From positions 99,977,956 through 100,041,955 of the forward strand of contig OX352772.1 of assembly GCA_947095535.1 (NCBI GenBank): DNA of 64,000 nt, in the 5' to 3' direction. A program made the translations under genes and the position numbers. Shown here one piece after another: positions 11,754 to 21,894 of the stretch. Origin of the DNA: Poecilobothrus nobilitatus (Eukaryota > Arthropoda > Insecta > Diptera > Dolichopodidae). Within the stretch, counting starts at the first letter, position 1; every line of letters starts with the position of its first letter. The notes under the pieces were generated by a model, which had not been told where the DNA came from, did no database searches, and saw nothing but the letters and a program-made list of their open reading frames with translations.

Positions 11754-12447
11754 GCTTTTAAAAACCGTTGGTTTACATTCTACCTTATTTTTTTTAAACG
11801 AAACCAAATAATAACAATTTTTTTCTCCTTGCTTATAATAACAATTAATAAAAATAAATTGAAATTAGATTACGAGAAAGAAATGTTTACTTTTTATATA
11901 TAATATTTATTTTTTAGTTAGTATTTACTATTTACTGTTTAGTAATTAGTATTGTGCTGCTATTGGATAATAATATAATATCGTATGTACATGTACATTG
12001 TGCTGTAGTTTGTACATTATAATATTGTAGTTGGTGTTGGTTGATACTTATGTAGGTACTAGTACAATTAAAATCTGAAGAGTAAAGAGTATCGTTTAAT
12101 AACCTAACCATTTAGTTTCATATTTGTTTACCTCTTTTCTTGTTAGTATTAGTATTTAGTAAGAAATATTGTGATTCTATGTCCTGTAAAATTTAAAAAA
12201 AGGACACGCGAATCCAGCAGCAGGAGATTGTCTTTTATTATATTATTGTATTGTAATTTGTACATTATATTATTGTAATTGGTATTGGTTGCTCCGTATG
12301 AAGGTAGTAGTAGAATTAAAATCTAAAGAGTAAAGAGTGCCGTTTAAGAATCATAAATTTTTTGGATATACCTTCATATGTAAGACTTTTTTTACTATTA
12401 CACTGTTTTGTTTTTGTTTTGGTTTAATTAGTAGAGGTAGATCTTTT
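11754..12447. repeat. AT-rich stretch with a duplicated ~110-bp block
   Basis: About 110 bp at ~12,005-12,115 recur in diverged form at ~12,245-12,350. Both contain a TTTGTACATTATA block, a GTTGGTTG-type stretch and AAATCTGAAGAGTAAAGAGT or AAATCTAAAGAGTAAAGAGT. No gene was recognised. Confidence 0.5.
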
Positions 12448-15400
12448 TATACCCTACACCTAAAGTATAGGGTATATTAACTTTGGTATGGTGTTTGTAA
12501 CCACCAAAAGGAAGCGAGTTAGGTATAGACATGTATATATATTCTGAATCAGGATCACCGCCGGAGTCGATTTAGCGATGTCCGTCCGTCCGTCCGTCCG
12601 TACGCACGATAACTCAAAAAATAATGATGCTATATTGATGAAATTTATATAGTAGGTTACTAATTACGAAAGAAAGGCTAAGTTCGAATCTGGACAAAAT
12701 CCGTCCATGGGTTCGGATTCTGGAAGCTTCCGAATGATTCCGGGCTTTTGGAGATAATCTCCGCAAACGAGATTATCTCCAAAAGCAACAAAGATAGAAC
12801 CTTCAAATTTTGTACAATGACGTTTCTTCCCGTTCGATTTATGTCTCAGAAATTTAAGAGGATTTGGTCCATGGGTTTGGGTTTTGGAAGCTTCCGAACG
12901 AGCACCAGAGCAAATGAGATTATCTCCAAAACCAACAAAGATAGAACCTTTAAATTTGGCAGGGCGGTGTTCTTTCATGTTTTATTTAAGTCTCTGAAAT
13001 GTGAGAAGATTTGGTCCATGGGTTCGGCTTTTGGAAACTTCCGAACGAGCCCCAGAGCAAACGAGATTATCTCCAAAACCAATAAAGATAGAACCTTTAC
13101 TTTTGGCAGAATGGTGTTCTTTCATGTATGATTTAGGCCTCTGAAATTTAAGAGGATTTGGTCCATGGGTTTGGATTTGGAAGCTTCCGAACGAGCACCA
13201 GAGCAAATGAGATTATCTCCAAAACCAACAAAGATATAACCTTTAAATTTGGCAGGGTGGTGTTCTTTCATGTATGATTTAGGCCTCTGAAATTTAAGAG
13301 GATTTGGTCCATGGGTTTGGATTTGGAAGCTTCCGAACGAGCACCAGAGCAAATGAGATTATCTCCAAAACCAACAAAGATATAACCTTTAAATTTGGCA
13401 GGGTGGTGTTCCTTCCCGTTCGATTTATGTCTCTGAAATTTAAGAGGATTTGGTCCATGGGTTTGGATTTGGAAGCTTCCGAACGAGCCCCAGAGCAAAT
13501 GAGATTATCTCCAAAACCAATAAAGATATAACCTTTACTTTTGGCAGAATGGTGTTCTTTCTTGTATGATTTAGGCCTCTGAAATTTAAGAGGATTTGGT
13601 CCATGGGTTTGGATTTGGAAGCTTCCGAACGAGCACCAGAGCAAATGAGATTATCTCCAAAACCAACAAAGATATAACCTTTAAATTTGGCAGGGTGGTG
13701 TTCCTTCCCGTTCGATTTATGTCTCTGAAATTTAAGAGGATTTGGTTCATGGGTTTGGATTTGGAAGCTTCCGAACGAGCCCCAGAGCAAATGAGATTAT
13801 CTCCAAAACCAATAAAGATATAACCTTTACTTTTGGCAGAATGGTGTTCTTTCATGTATGATTTAGGCCTCTGAAATTTAAGAGGATTTTTTCCATGGGT
13901 TTGGATTTGGAAGCTTCCGAACGAGCACCAGAGCAAATGAGATTATCTCCAAAAACAACAAATATATATAACCTTTAAATTTGGCCGAATGGTGTTTTTT
14001 CATGTTTGATTTAAGTCTCTAAAATTTGAGAGGATTTGGTCCATGGGTTTGGATTTGGAAGCTTCCGAACGAGCCCCAGAGCAAATGAGATTATCTCCAA
14101 AACCAATAAAGATATAACCTTTACTTTTGGCAGAATGGTGTTCTTTCATGTATGATTTAGGCCTCTGAAATTTAAGAGGATTTTTTCCATGGGTTTGGAT
14201 TTGGAAGCTTCCGAACGAGCACCAGAGCAAATGAGATTATCTCCAAAAACAACAAATATATATAACCTTTAAATTTGGCATAATGGTGTTCTTTCATGTA
14301 TGATTTAGGCCTCTGAAATTTGAGAGGATTTGGTCCATGGGTTTGGTTTTGGAAGCTTCCGAACGAGCACCAGAGCAAATGAGATTATCTCCAAAACCAA
14401 CAAAGATATAACCTTTAAATTTGGCAGGGTGGTGTTCTTTCATGTTTTATTTAAGTCTCTGAAATTTGAGAGGATTTGGCCATGGGTTTAAATTTGAAAG
14501 AATTTGTGGATTCGAATTTTGGAAGCTTCCCAACGAGCCGCAGAGCAAATGAGATTATATCCAATACGAACAAAGGTAGAACCTTTGAATTTGGTACAAT
14601 GGTGTTCTTTCGTGTTTGATTTATGTCTCTGAAATTTAAGAGGATTTGGTCCATGGGTTTGGTTTTGGAAGCTTCCGAACGAGCACCAGAGCAAATGAGA
14701 TTATCTCCAAAACCAACAAAGATATAACCTTTAAATTTGGCAGGGTGGTGTTCTTTCATGTTTTATTTAAGTCTCTGAAATGTGAGAAGATTTGGTCCAT
14801 GGGTTCGGGTTTTGGAAACTTCCGAACGAGCCCCAGAGCAAACGAGATTATCTCCAAAACCAATAAAGATAGAACCTTTAAATTTTTTATAATGATGTTT
14901 CTTCCAGTTTGATTTATGTCTCTAAAATTTAAGAGGATGTGGTCCATGGGTTTGGATTTTGGAAGCTTCCGAACGAGCCCCAGAGCAAATGAGATTATCT
15001 CCAAAAACAACAAATATATAACCTTTACTTTTGGCATAATGGTGTTCTTTCATGTATGATTTAGGCCTCTGAAATTTGAGAGGATTTGGTCCTTGGGTTC
15101 GGATTTTGAAAGCTTCCGAACGAGCCTCAGAGCAAATGATATTATCTCCAAATGCAACAAAGATATAACCTTTAAATTAGGCAGAATGGTGTTCCTTCAT
15201 GTTTGATTTATGTTTCTGAAATTGGTGAGGATTTGGTCCATGGGTTCAAATCTTGGAAGCTTCCGGACGAGCCCCAGATCAAACGAGTATATCTCCACAA
15301 CCAACAAAGATAGAACTTTTATTTTTAGTACAAAGGTGTTCTGTTATGTTTCCTTTTCTGTAAAATTGGAAACTGACATTTGAAAGAATTTGAACCATGG

Positions 15401-15817
15401 GTTCGTATTTTGGAAACTTCCGGACGAGCACAAGAGCAACGAGCATATCTCCAAAACCAACAAAAGTAGAACCTTTAAATTTAATAGAATGGTGTTCTGG
15501 CAAGTTTTCTTTATGTTCCTGAGATGGATTCGATGAATTGGAGTGGCAATTCGGGTAGCTGACACAAACATCCCAAGAACTACCAATCTTCGAAAATAAT
15601 TAAGATAGAAACTTAAAATTTTATACAAGGGTGTCAAGAATATCCCAAGCGGATGCCTCTTTTACGTTCTTGAAATTCGAGTTGAATAAGACAGAAAAGG
15701 GAAGAAGTTCAAGCAGCTGCCAAAAACACTTATGGATTGTTAATTTAATTCGAATTATTCAGGTGTAGGGTATTAATAAGTCGGTTGCATCGACTTACTG
15801 TTACATTTACTTGTTTT
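12448..15817. mobile_element. Repeat element with TACCCTACACCT inverted ends and an internal minisatellite
   Basis: The left end TACCCTACACCT (12,450-12,461) is matched by its reverse complement AGGTGTAGGGTA (15,761-15,772). The left part has a TATAGGGTATATTAA stretch, GGAGTCGATTTAGCGATGTC, a (GTCC)n tract and ACGATAACTCAAAAAATAA. The right end continues through an AGTCGGTTGCATCGACTT hairpin to TTACTTGTTTT. This arrangement is typical of abundant fly repeats of uncertain class. It interrupts a LINE ORF1 at about 15,818. A shorter relative lies at ~18,660-18,830. Confidence 0.6.
12700..15640. repeat. Tandem array of ~146-bp monomers (about 20 units)
   Basis: Each unit carries GGTCCATGGGTTTGG, GGAAGCTTCCGAACGAG, CAGAGCAAATGAGATTATCT and CTCTGAAATTTAAGAGGATT in fixed order. 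The spacing is 146-148 bp, longer near 14,500 where a unit is expanded. Central units are near-identical and outer ones are more diverged. Adjacent units alternate two variants (CCTTCCCGTTCG at 13,411 and 13,703; a TGTATGATTTAGGCC variant between them), giving a 292-bp dimer. The overlapping frames on both strands are a by-product of the repeat and are not genes. Confidence 0.9.
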
Positions 15818-15819
15818 AT

Positions 15820-16472
15820 TTCAATTGGGAAATCATTAACACTGTCTTTTTTTCTTTTTAAAATATCATCAAATGACATTGATTGACTTATATTTCCGCT
15901 ATATTCGTTCACCATATTTTTTAAATTATTGCACACCTTATCATTTTTTTCATTAAATTTAAAATTGAATCGTTCAATGCTCCTGTTTGCTTATTTAGAG
16001 TTAAATTCAGTTTTTCACTTTCCACTTTAAATGATTCATATATTTCATGCACTTTGTCCATTTCTTTTTTTAGATTACTTTTAATTTTGTTTAACCTGTC
16101 TATATAACGCGCTTTTAGAAATTGTATTTTGGTTTTCATTTTTTTTTATAGCATTCTCAAAATCGTTTTTGTATGTATATATTTTGTATTCTATTAAATG
16201 TTGTGTATTCTTTATTACCGCGTCATCCATTCATTCTAAAACCGAATCTACACTATTAATGTATAAAAAAATAATCGTTGCACATAAACCTCATTAACGG
16301 AGCAGGGCACAATACTGGAGTATTTATCTAACCCGGAACATTTAACTTTCAAGTGATATCTTTTACCGCAAAATCCTTGACAACGATAACAATATCGCCG
16401 CTTATTTTTATTCTGCACGTTAGACAATCCAACATTCTTATGATTGCTCATTACAATTGCGTATACAGGCAA
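15820..16472 (-). pseudogene. LINE ORF1 N-terminal part: PHD-like finger and coiled coil, broken
   Basis: Reading the minus strand from 16,472, the first frame holds a cysteine/histidine cluster, CYRCQGFCGKRYHLKVKCSG. This fits the N-terminal PHD-type zinc finger of ORF1 proteins in CR1-like LINEs. After stops (16,248 and beyond), a charged heptad-like helix follows (15,921-16,139: LKARYIDRLNKIKSNLKKEM). A third segment (15,820-15,936) contains DDILKRKKDSVNDF. Reading breaks off where the minisatellite element begins. The role of such proteins is RNA binding in the LINE particle. The assignment rests on domain order, with no exact family match. Confidence 0.5.
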
Positions 16473-17148
16473 TATAATTGCACAACTTCAATTAATAAAT
16501 ATTGAAATATGATTTAAATTACATATTAAATAAAAAACAACCGTTCATTGTAATTGTCTTTTTAAGACTCGAAATTTAACATCACTTATTCCAATAAAAG
16601 ATTACACAAAAGAAAATTACATTTTATTACAGTACGATCCACAACTCACCTAAGAAATGTAAAAAAATTATAATATTAGAATAACATACTACACACATAC
16701 AACAATAGCAAAAAGATTAGGTAATACAACAGACAAAAGAGAAAGCATGTAAATAAAATATAAATAACAATTAATAGAAATAAATTACATAATAAATTAC
16801 ATTTTATTTAAAATTACTTGCAAAACTTAAATGGAAATAAAGTTAAAAGAGTCTAAATATGGTACACACAGTTCGAAACAAAATTTTAATTTACAGTTCA
16901 ACAAAATTTTAAATTAAAGTTCAAATTTTACCTAGGATTGACATCCAGAACTTGATGTAAATTTAATGAGTTAGGTATGAAAATTTTGTGGTGAAGAAGA
17001 AACAATATGGCGAGGTGAAAAACCAATTAACAATTTAAATATAATATGTAGGAGAACAAAATGTTTAAGGTTTCAAAATCAAATATTTTAAACATTAATT
17101 AGATTACGTCGTGAACATGTTCTTAGAGATTTTTGTTGTCGCTTTGAA
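16473..17148. other. AT-rich stretch, nothing identified
   Basis: No frame with recognisable motifs. TTACATTTTATT occurs three times (near 16,616, 16,788 and within 16,800), consistent with simple AT-rich drift. Confidence 0.4.
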
Positions 17149-17282
17149 ATTATATTAAATTCATAATTGAAATTGCGGCGATTAAATTATGTAATAGAAA
17201 AATAATTATTTGGAATTTAAAATAATTGTTTTTCTATTATATAATTTGTTCGCGGCAATTTCAATTATGAATTTAATATAAT
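17149..17282. repeat. 134-bp near-perfect hairpin
   Basis: The left arm starts ATTATATTAAATTCATAATT and the right arm ends with its reverse complement. Arms of about 60 bp match at roughly nine positions in ten around a short loop near 17,212. This may be a miniature foldback element. It lies between two LINE ORF1 pieces in opposite orientation. Confidence 0.75.
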
Positions 17283-17399
17283 TTTAAGAACAAGATAAGA
17301 ATAAAACTCACAATAATTCAAAAACTTTAAGCCGAAAATAAAAAAGAAGAAGCAAACAACGAGAAAATTTACGAAAACATAAAATTTTCGGCGCAATAT

Positions 17400-18080
17400 T
17401 TAAAAACAATGGGGTCAGTCATCATGGGAATACATAAATCGCCGAGTTTTTTCACTTCCCAAAGAGATGATATACCGCAGCAAAACAAGAGTTTCCAAAA
17501 GGAAAACCATAACTTAAAAACATCACTGACAAAAGCAGAGAAAAGGTTACACACTGTAGAAAATAAAGTTAATTATTTGGATTCACTGGACGGTGCGATT
17601 GGCGAATCAAAAAAAGTATAAAAATAACATCATCCTGGCAGGTTTACCAAAAGATATTCAAGATGGTAAAAGTTTTATTCTTCAGGTTGCAAAAAAAATA
17701 GATGCTCATATTACTGTGGATGTAAAGAATTTTTCACTATAAAACATCTTCCGGTAAAGGACAACAACCCAAATTTATATGCCCTGGAATTCAATTAGCA
17801 AGCTTCTAGAAATAAACTAATGGCGAAGAAAAAAATATACAAGCAGTTATTCACCGAAGACACCATATTTTTTTCGACACCATTTATCCGCTTTGCAGTC
17901 AAAATTATATTACAGAGTAAAACAAATTAATATCAATCAAAATTTGGAATTTTTATGGGTCAAAACTGGAAATTTTGACCTTTCACTTACACTTGGCAGG
18001 AATTCATCCACTTCCGGCAGGGCAAAGACACTAAAGCTATTTACCATCACAAATCAAAATGACATTGTCTGGTTGCAATA
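17400..18080 (+). pseudogene. LINE ORF1 C-terminal part, frameshifted
   Basis: A coiled-coil stretch (LKTSLTKAEKRLHTVENKV, 17,514-17,570) leads into NNIILAGLPKDIQDG (~17,628). Pieces in other frames follow: FFTIKHLPVKDNNPNLYALEF (split by a frame change near 17,738), SRNKLMAKKKIYKQLFTED (~17,810), then NLEFLWVKTG and KLFTITNQNDIVWLQ (17,940-18,080). The order coiled coil, N-N-I-hydrophobic-GLP and F-WVK-G is that of ORF1 C-terminal domains in CR1/Jockey-type LINEs. At least three frame changes or stops separate the pieces. Confidence 0.6.
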
Positions 18081-18835
18081 TTTTTTTATTACATATTTAA
18101 ATTTAGATTATTATATAAAAATCATAAAAAACATTTTTTTAGTCAACTTTAATTTATTTCTTTCATGTGAGATTCTTTCCATTAATTATGAACATTTATT
18201 TTATACATTTTTATTTGTACATCCTCACAGACTCTCTATACACATTGTATATACACATTTCACATTTATATCATCACAAATTACTATAATTTTTTTATTA
18301 AATATTTAAAATTAACTAATTTTTTTACATTGGTACAATCGCTTGTAAAATATAAAAACATAATTTAGAATGACATGACGAGGTATCTATAATATTTACT
18401 ATCTTATAAAATTATTAATATATTTTTTAATTTACAAATCGGTACAAGCACAATATAATTTATTTTTAAATTCAAATTACATTAAAGATGAAATGGTAAT
18501 TCTAACTAATTTCTTTTTTATGCACTCTTTTATAATTCCTATAAATACATTTTTTAAACAGCTGATTTCCCATTTCCTTTTTAATTTAAATATTTAAAAT
18601 TAACTTATTTTTTTTACATCGGTACATAATATATCGCTTATAAAATATAAAAACGTAATTACACACACTATAGAATTTATTATACCCGTATGCAATATGT
18701 TCAAGAGTATAATAAATTTGCCATTACATTTGTGACATCTTAAAGGAGTCGAGTTAGATATAGAGTCGATTAAGCTATATCCGTCCGTCCGCACGATAAC
18801 TCAAAAAATAAAGGAGCTAGAAGGCCTAAAATTTT
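18081..18835. repeat. AT-rich region with a duplicated block and a GTCCGTCCG repeat remnant
   Basis: A block with AAATTAACTAATTTTTTTAC and AAATATAAAAACATAATT at 18,304-18,365 recurs at 18,592-18,660. At 18,740-18,820, GAGTCGATTAAGCTATATCC followed by GTCCGTCCG and CACGATAACTCAAAAAATAA matches the left part of the minisatellite-bearing element (12,560-12,625). No gene was seen. Confidence 0.5.
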
Positions 18836-19669
18836 TTTACGTCACATGGAAATAAAGTCGAATTAGCAATTCTATCTTATTTCTAAAAAAAAATGTTCAA
18901 AAAATAAAATTAATGAAATAAAGTCGAATCGACTGGGATACGGAGCTCATGTAGATTTTCAAAATGTTAACTCCCAAAATGTTGACTTACAGAATTTTGG
19001 TTCCCAAAATGTTGGCAAAAATGTCGATTTGTTAATTTTTTGGTTTCAATAACCTGTTTATTTCCTCTATTTCAAATATCTGTACAATAAAAATAATTAG
19101 GAGGGATTTTAGAGTTGGTTTCAAAATTAGGAATACCCTCTTTTTCCAGAATATTTATATATAATTATGTATACGTGAGAGTCTGAATTAGGAGGGGGTT
19201 TAGAGTTGGTTAAAAAATCAAGCTGTCCCCTTTTTCCAGAATATGTATATAAAATTCACATTTTGTACAAGTCGATATTTTGAAATGGACATTTTGGCGG
19301 TCGATATTTTGGGAATCGATATTTTGAAAAACGACATAAATTTTCCGACCCTCCGACTTTTATAGTTTACAAAAAAATATTAAACTGGTTTTTATTAATT
19401 TTATTAAATAATCATTTAATAGCAGGTACTATTTTCATTATTTGATAAACTTTGTTATCGTTTTATTATCACTTACCATTGATATAAGAAATAAGATATT
19501 TATTTGGATGTGGGTCGATTTGTTGAAAAACAAAATGTCGAATTAAAAATGTTGAAAAAAAAAATTTCGAAAAAAAAAATGCTGAACCAAAAAAAATTAA
19601 AAAAAAATTTGGTAAAAGGGAATTCTCTGCTTTTGAATCCAACATCCTAATTCTGAATCTGACATATAC
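18836..19669. repeat. Left arm of a foldback repeat split by the errantivirus-like element
   Basis: The sequence GGAAATAAAGTCGAATTAGC near 18,850 and the 'AGGAGGGATTTTAGAGTTGG ... CCAGAATATTTATA' blocks at 19,100-19,250 recur in reverse complement at 27,360-27,520 and 28,020-28,095. The stretch is also full of TCGATATTTT and AATGTTGAAAAA-type short units. The paired arm lies beyond the retroelement, so the two arms formed one palindromic repeat before insertion. Confidence 0.7.
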
Positions 19670-19673
19670 ATAC

Positions 19674-20344
19674 ACAAAAGTGTGCTATAAATTTTACTTT
19701 AAAATTTAATAATTAAAAAAAAACCCAAATTAATCTCAGTACTTTCTTTATTCTTCACAAATTAATAATAATCATTTATTTTTCTTACAGTCGTATTTAA
19801 CTTAAAATTATTCTAAAACTTATTCCTAAAATTTCTTATCAGCAAATCGATAAATTACAATTAGTAAAGGTTATTACTTTATCGGCTTGCTGTTATATCA
19901 AATGCATGAAATTGTTACAACATAACTTAAATGCAATGTACAAAAAAACCGTATCATATTTCGGGTCATTGTTTTGTATCTTCTTTATTAATTAAAATGT
20001 TCAAAGAATAAGTGCATTGAACATTTTGTACTACGCAAACAAAAAATGTGTCATATTTCAGTTCATGATTTGTTGTTGTTAAATAAATTGTTGAATGCAT
20101 AAGTGCATTGAACAATTTGTTATTTTTATTTTCAAAATTGGGTTATTTAGAATTAGGTAATAAATTTGATTGTGACATAATAAAAATTGTAAGATAAGCT
20201 AATTTGAATTTAAAAAGAAAAGTGAATTTGAAAAGAAAAGTAAAAAGTAAATTTTATTTTAGAATTTAATGAAAGGGCAATTTCGTTATTTGCGAGCAAT
20301 CTTGTTGTACGATTTGTGGTGAAGAAGAGTGTGATGATATAACT
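19674..20344 (-). repeat. 3' LTR of the errantivirus-like element
   Basis: 671 bp, nearly identical to 26,681-27,353. Differences I could see include GCGAGC/GCGGGC, TACGATTTG/TATGATTTG, an ACCGT/ACTGT change and a one-base indel in a CATGATTTG/CATGAATTTG stretch. The end of the env frame runs 79 bp into it. Confidence 0.92.
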
Positions 20345-21890
20345 CCTCCCCCCTTAAGATTCGACTCCGTGCGAATTTCTTTTAATTCAATATTTATTTT
20401 CGAACTTTTTGCTTTAAATTGTTTTAGGCAATAAAAGCCAATAAACAGTGATAATACAAGAATGATGCCAATAAATGAGTTTGCGAAAACGCTTGCGTGC
20501 CACTTCCAAGAACTGTTATATTTAATTTCCTCTATTATTTTTGTATTGTTAATATTGGAGGAATGTAATTCTGTCAATTGTATAGCATTAACCACTTGTT
20601 CAATGCTTATATTACGTTCGAAGTATGGCAAGATATTATTGTAATATTCCTTCTCATAATTTTCTTGTTGAAATGAATCAAGTGAAATTTTACAATTTGT
20701 AAATTTTACAACATTATTGCCTTTTATGTGGATCATATCCGGTTGACCACAGTTATTATAAAGGATTGTTTTGTTTAAGTTAATTGTAACAACTACAGTG
20801 TCCGATATTTTTATTATACTAGCAGAAAGGTTAATTCGGAAATTACATTTCATGTGATTGTCATTTAATAAATTTTTTATACAATTATCATCAAAAGGTA
20901 TTAGATCTTTTTCCATAACATTTTTCTCAATAACATCAATAAATCAATAAATTTAAAAATACTTTGTTTACATATAATGATTTTTTTTGCATTAGTATCT
21001 AGTTCTAAGTTTACATTTTTATTTGGAATTTTTTCTAAAATAGTTACAAAACATTTTTCATTTTTGAAAATTGGTATAGATAAAACAAATATTATAGAAT
21101 TGTTACGGAAAAGAACGCAATTTTTAATGAAAGGTAGTATTTCTATAGTGATATTATAATTTTTAATTTCTGTTTGTGTTAAAATATCCTTTGACAGTAT
21201 TTCTAACTTACTAGCTAAGATTATTTCCTTAATATTTAAAATTTGTCTTGTTAATAAATCAATATTTTCAATTATTTCGGTTTTAATCATAAAGTACTCT
21301 AATTTTTTATTTATTTTATCAATATTATTTTGGAAATTATTAATTACATTTTTTATTTCATTTTGAGCTAAGTTAATATGATCGGTAATGTTTTTTATTT
21401 CATTAGATATTTTTTGGTTTATTAATACTTGATCGTTAACATTATTAATTAATTTACCGTTATTTTGTTCTATTACCTTTAAGTGTTCCTCTATTTCTTT
21501 TCTATCGTCGTCGTCCATTACACCAATAGCAAAGCGAAGAATATTTCCACCAAGATTAAACAATGATCTTTTACTTACCTGGTGTGGAATAATACTATTG
21601 TAATCTTCCTTTAGGTGTTTTAATTTATGTAACAAAACCGAAGGAATATCAGTTTCGTTTTGAAGTTGTAATACGTTTGATTCTATTTTGTTAATAATTG
21701 TTTCGTATTGAGTTAGCTCGACAACATGCAATATACTTCTGTAACTTTGTATTATTTTAAGCTCAGATTCCTCGAAGAGAATGTAACCATTTCCAGGTGG
21801 TATTTGGTTAACATCTATGGATGAGCGAGACAGGACAATTGGAAAAACCAGTAAGAGGACAAAAAGAATTAATCCTAGAATAAGATACAA
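20266..21890 (-). pseudogene. env: Errantivirus-like envelope protein gene (env), frameshifted
   Basis: Two overlapping frames, 329 and 216 codons, together have the length and layout of an insect errantivirus fusion protein. They show a hydrophobic N-terminal signal segment (residues ~3-20) and a basic cleavage-site-like VSKR at ~residue 108, followed by a hydrophobic fusion-peptide-like stretch. A long helical region and several N-glycosylation motifs come next. In the second frame there is a transmembrane segment (IGIILVLSLFIGF) near the C-terminus and a short charged tail. The frame is broken by a perfect 8-bp tandem duplication (ATCAATAA twice, 20,935-20,950). Family members make env from a spliced RNA; no splice sites were confirmed. 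The stop lies inside the 3' LTR. Confidence 0.8.
20345..20358 (-). other. Polypurine tract
   Basis: On the element strand CTTAAGGGGGGAGG lies immediately upstream of the 3' LTR. This is the expected primer for plus-strand DNA synthesis. Confidence 0.85.
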
Positions 21891-21894
21891 GTAA

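Noticed and set aside
12664..14912. Many overlapping frames of 68-127 codons on both strands in the minisatellite, several nearly identical
   Set aside because: They repeat with the 146-bp monomer and shift frame from unit to unit because 146 is not a multiple of three. No known motif; they are a property of the repeat.
17893..18309. 138-codon frame as a separate membrane protein
   Set aside because: Its first part (to ~18,080) is LINE ORF1 C-terminal sequence; the hydrophobic rest is translated AT-rich DNA.
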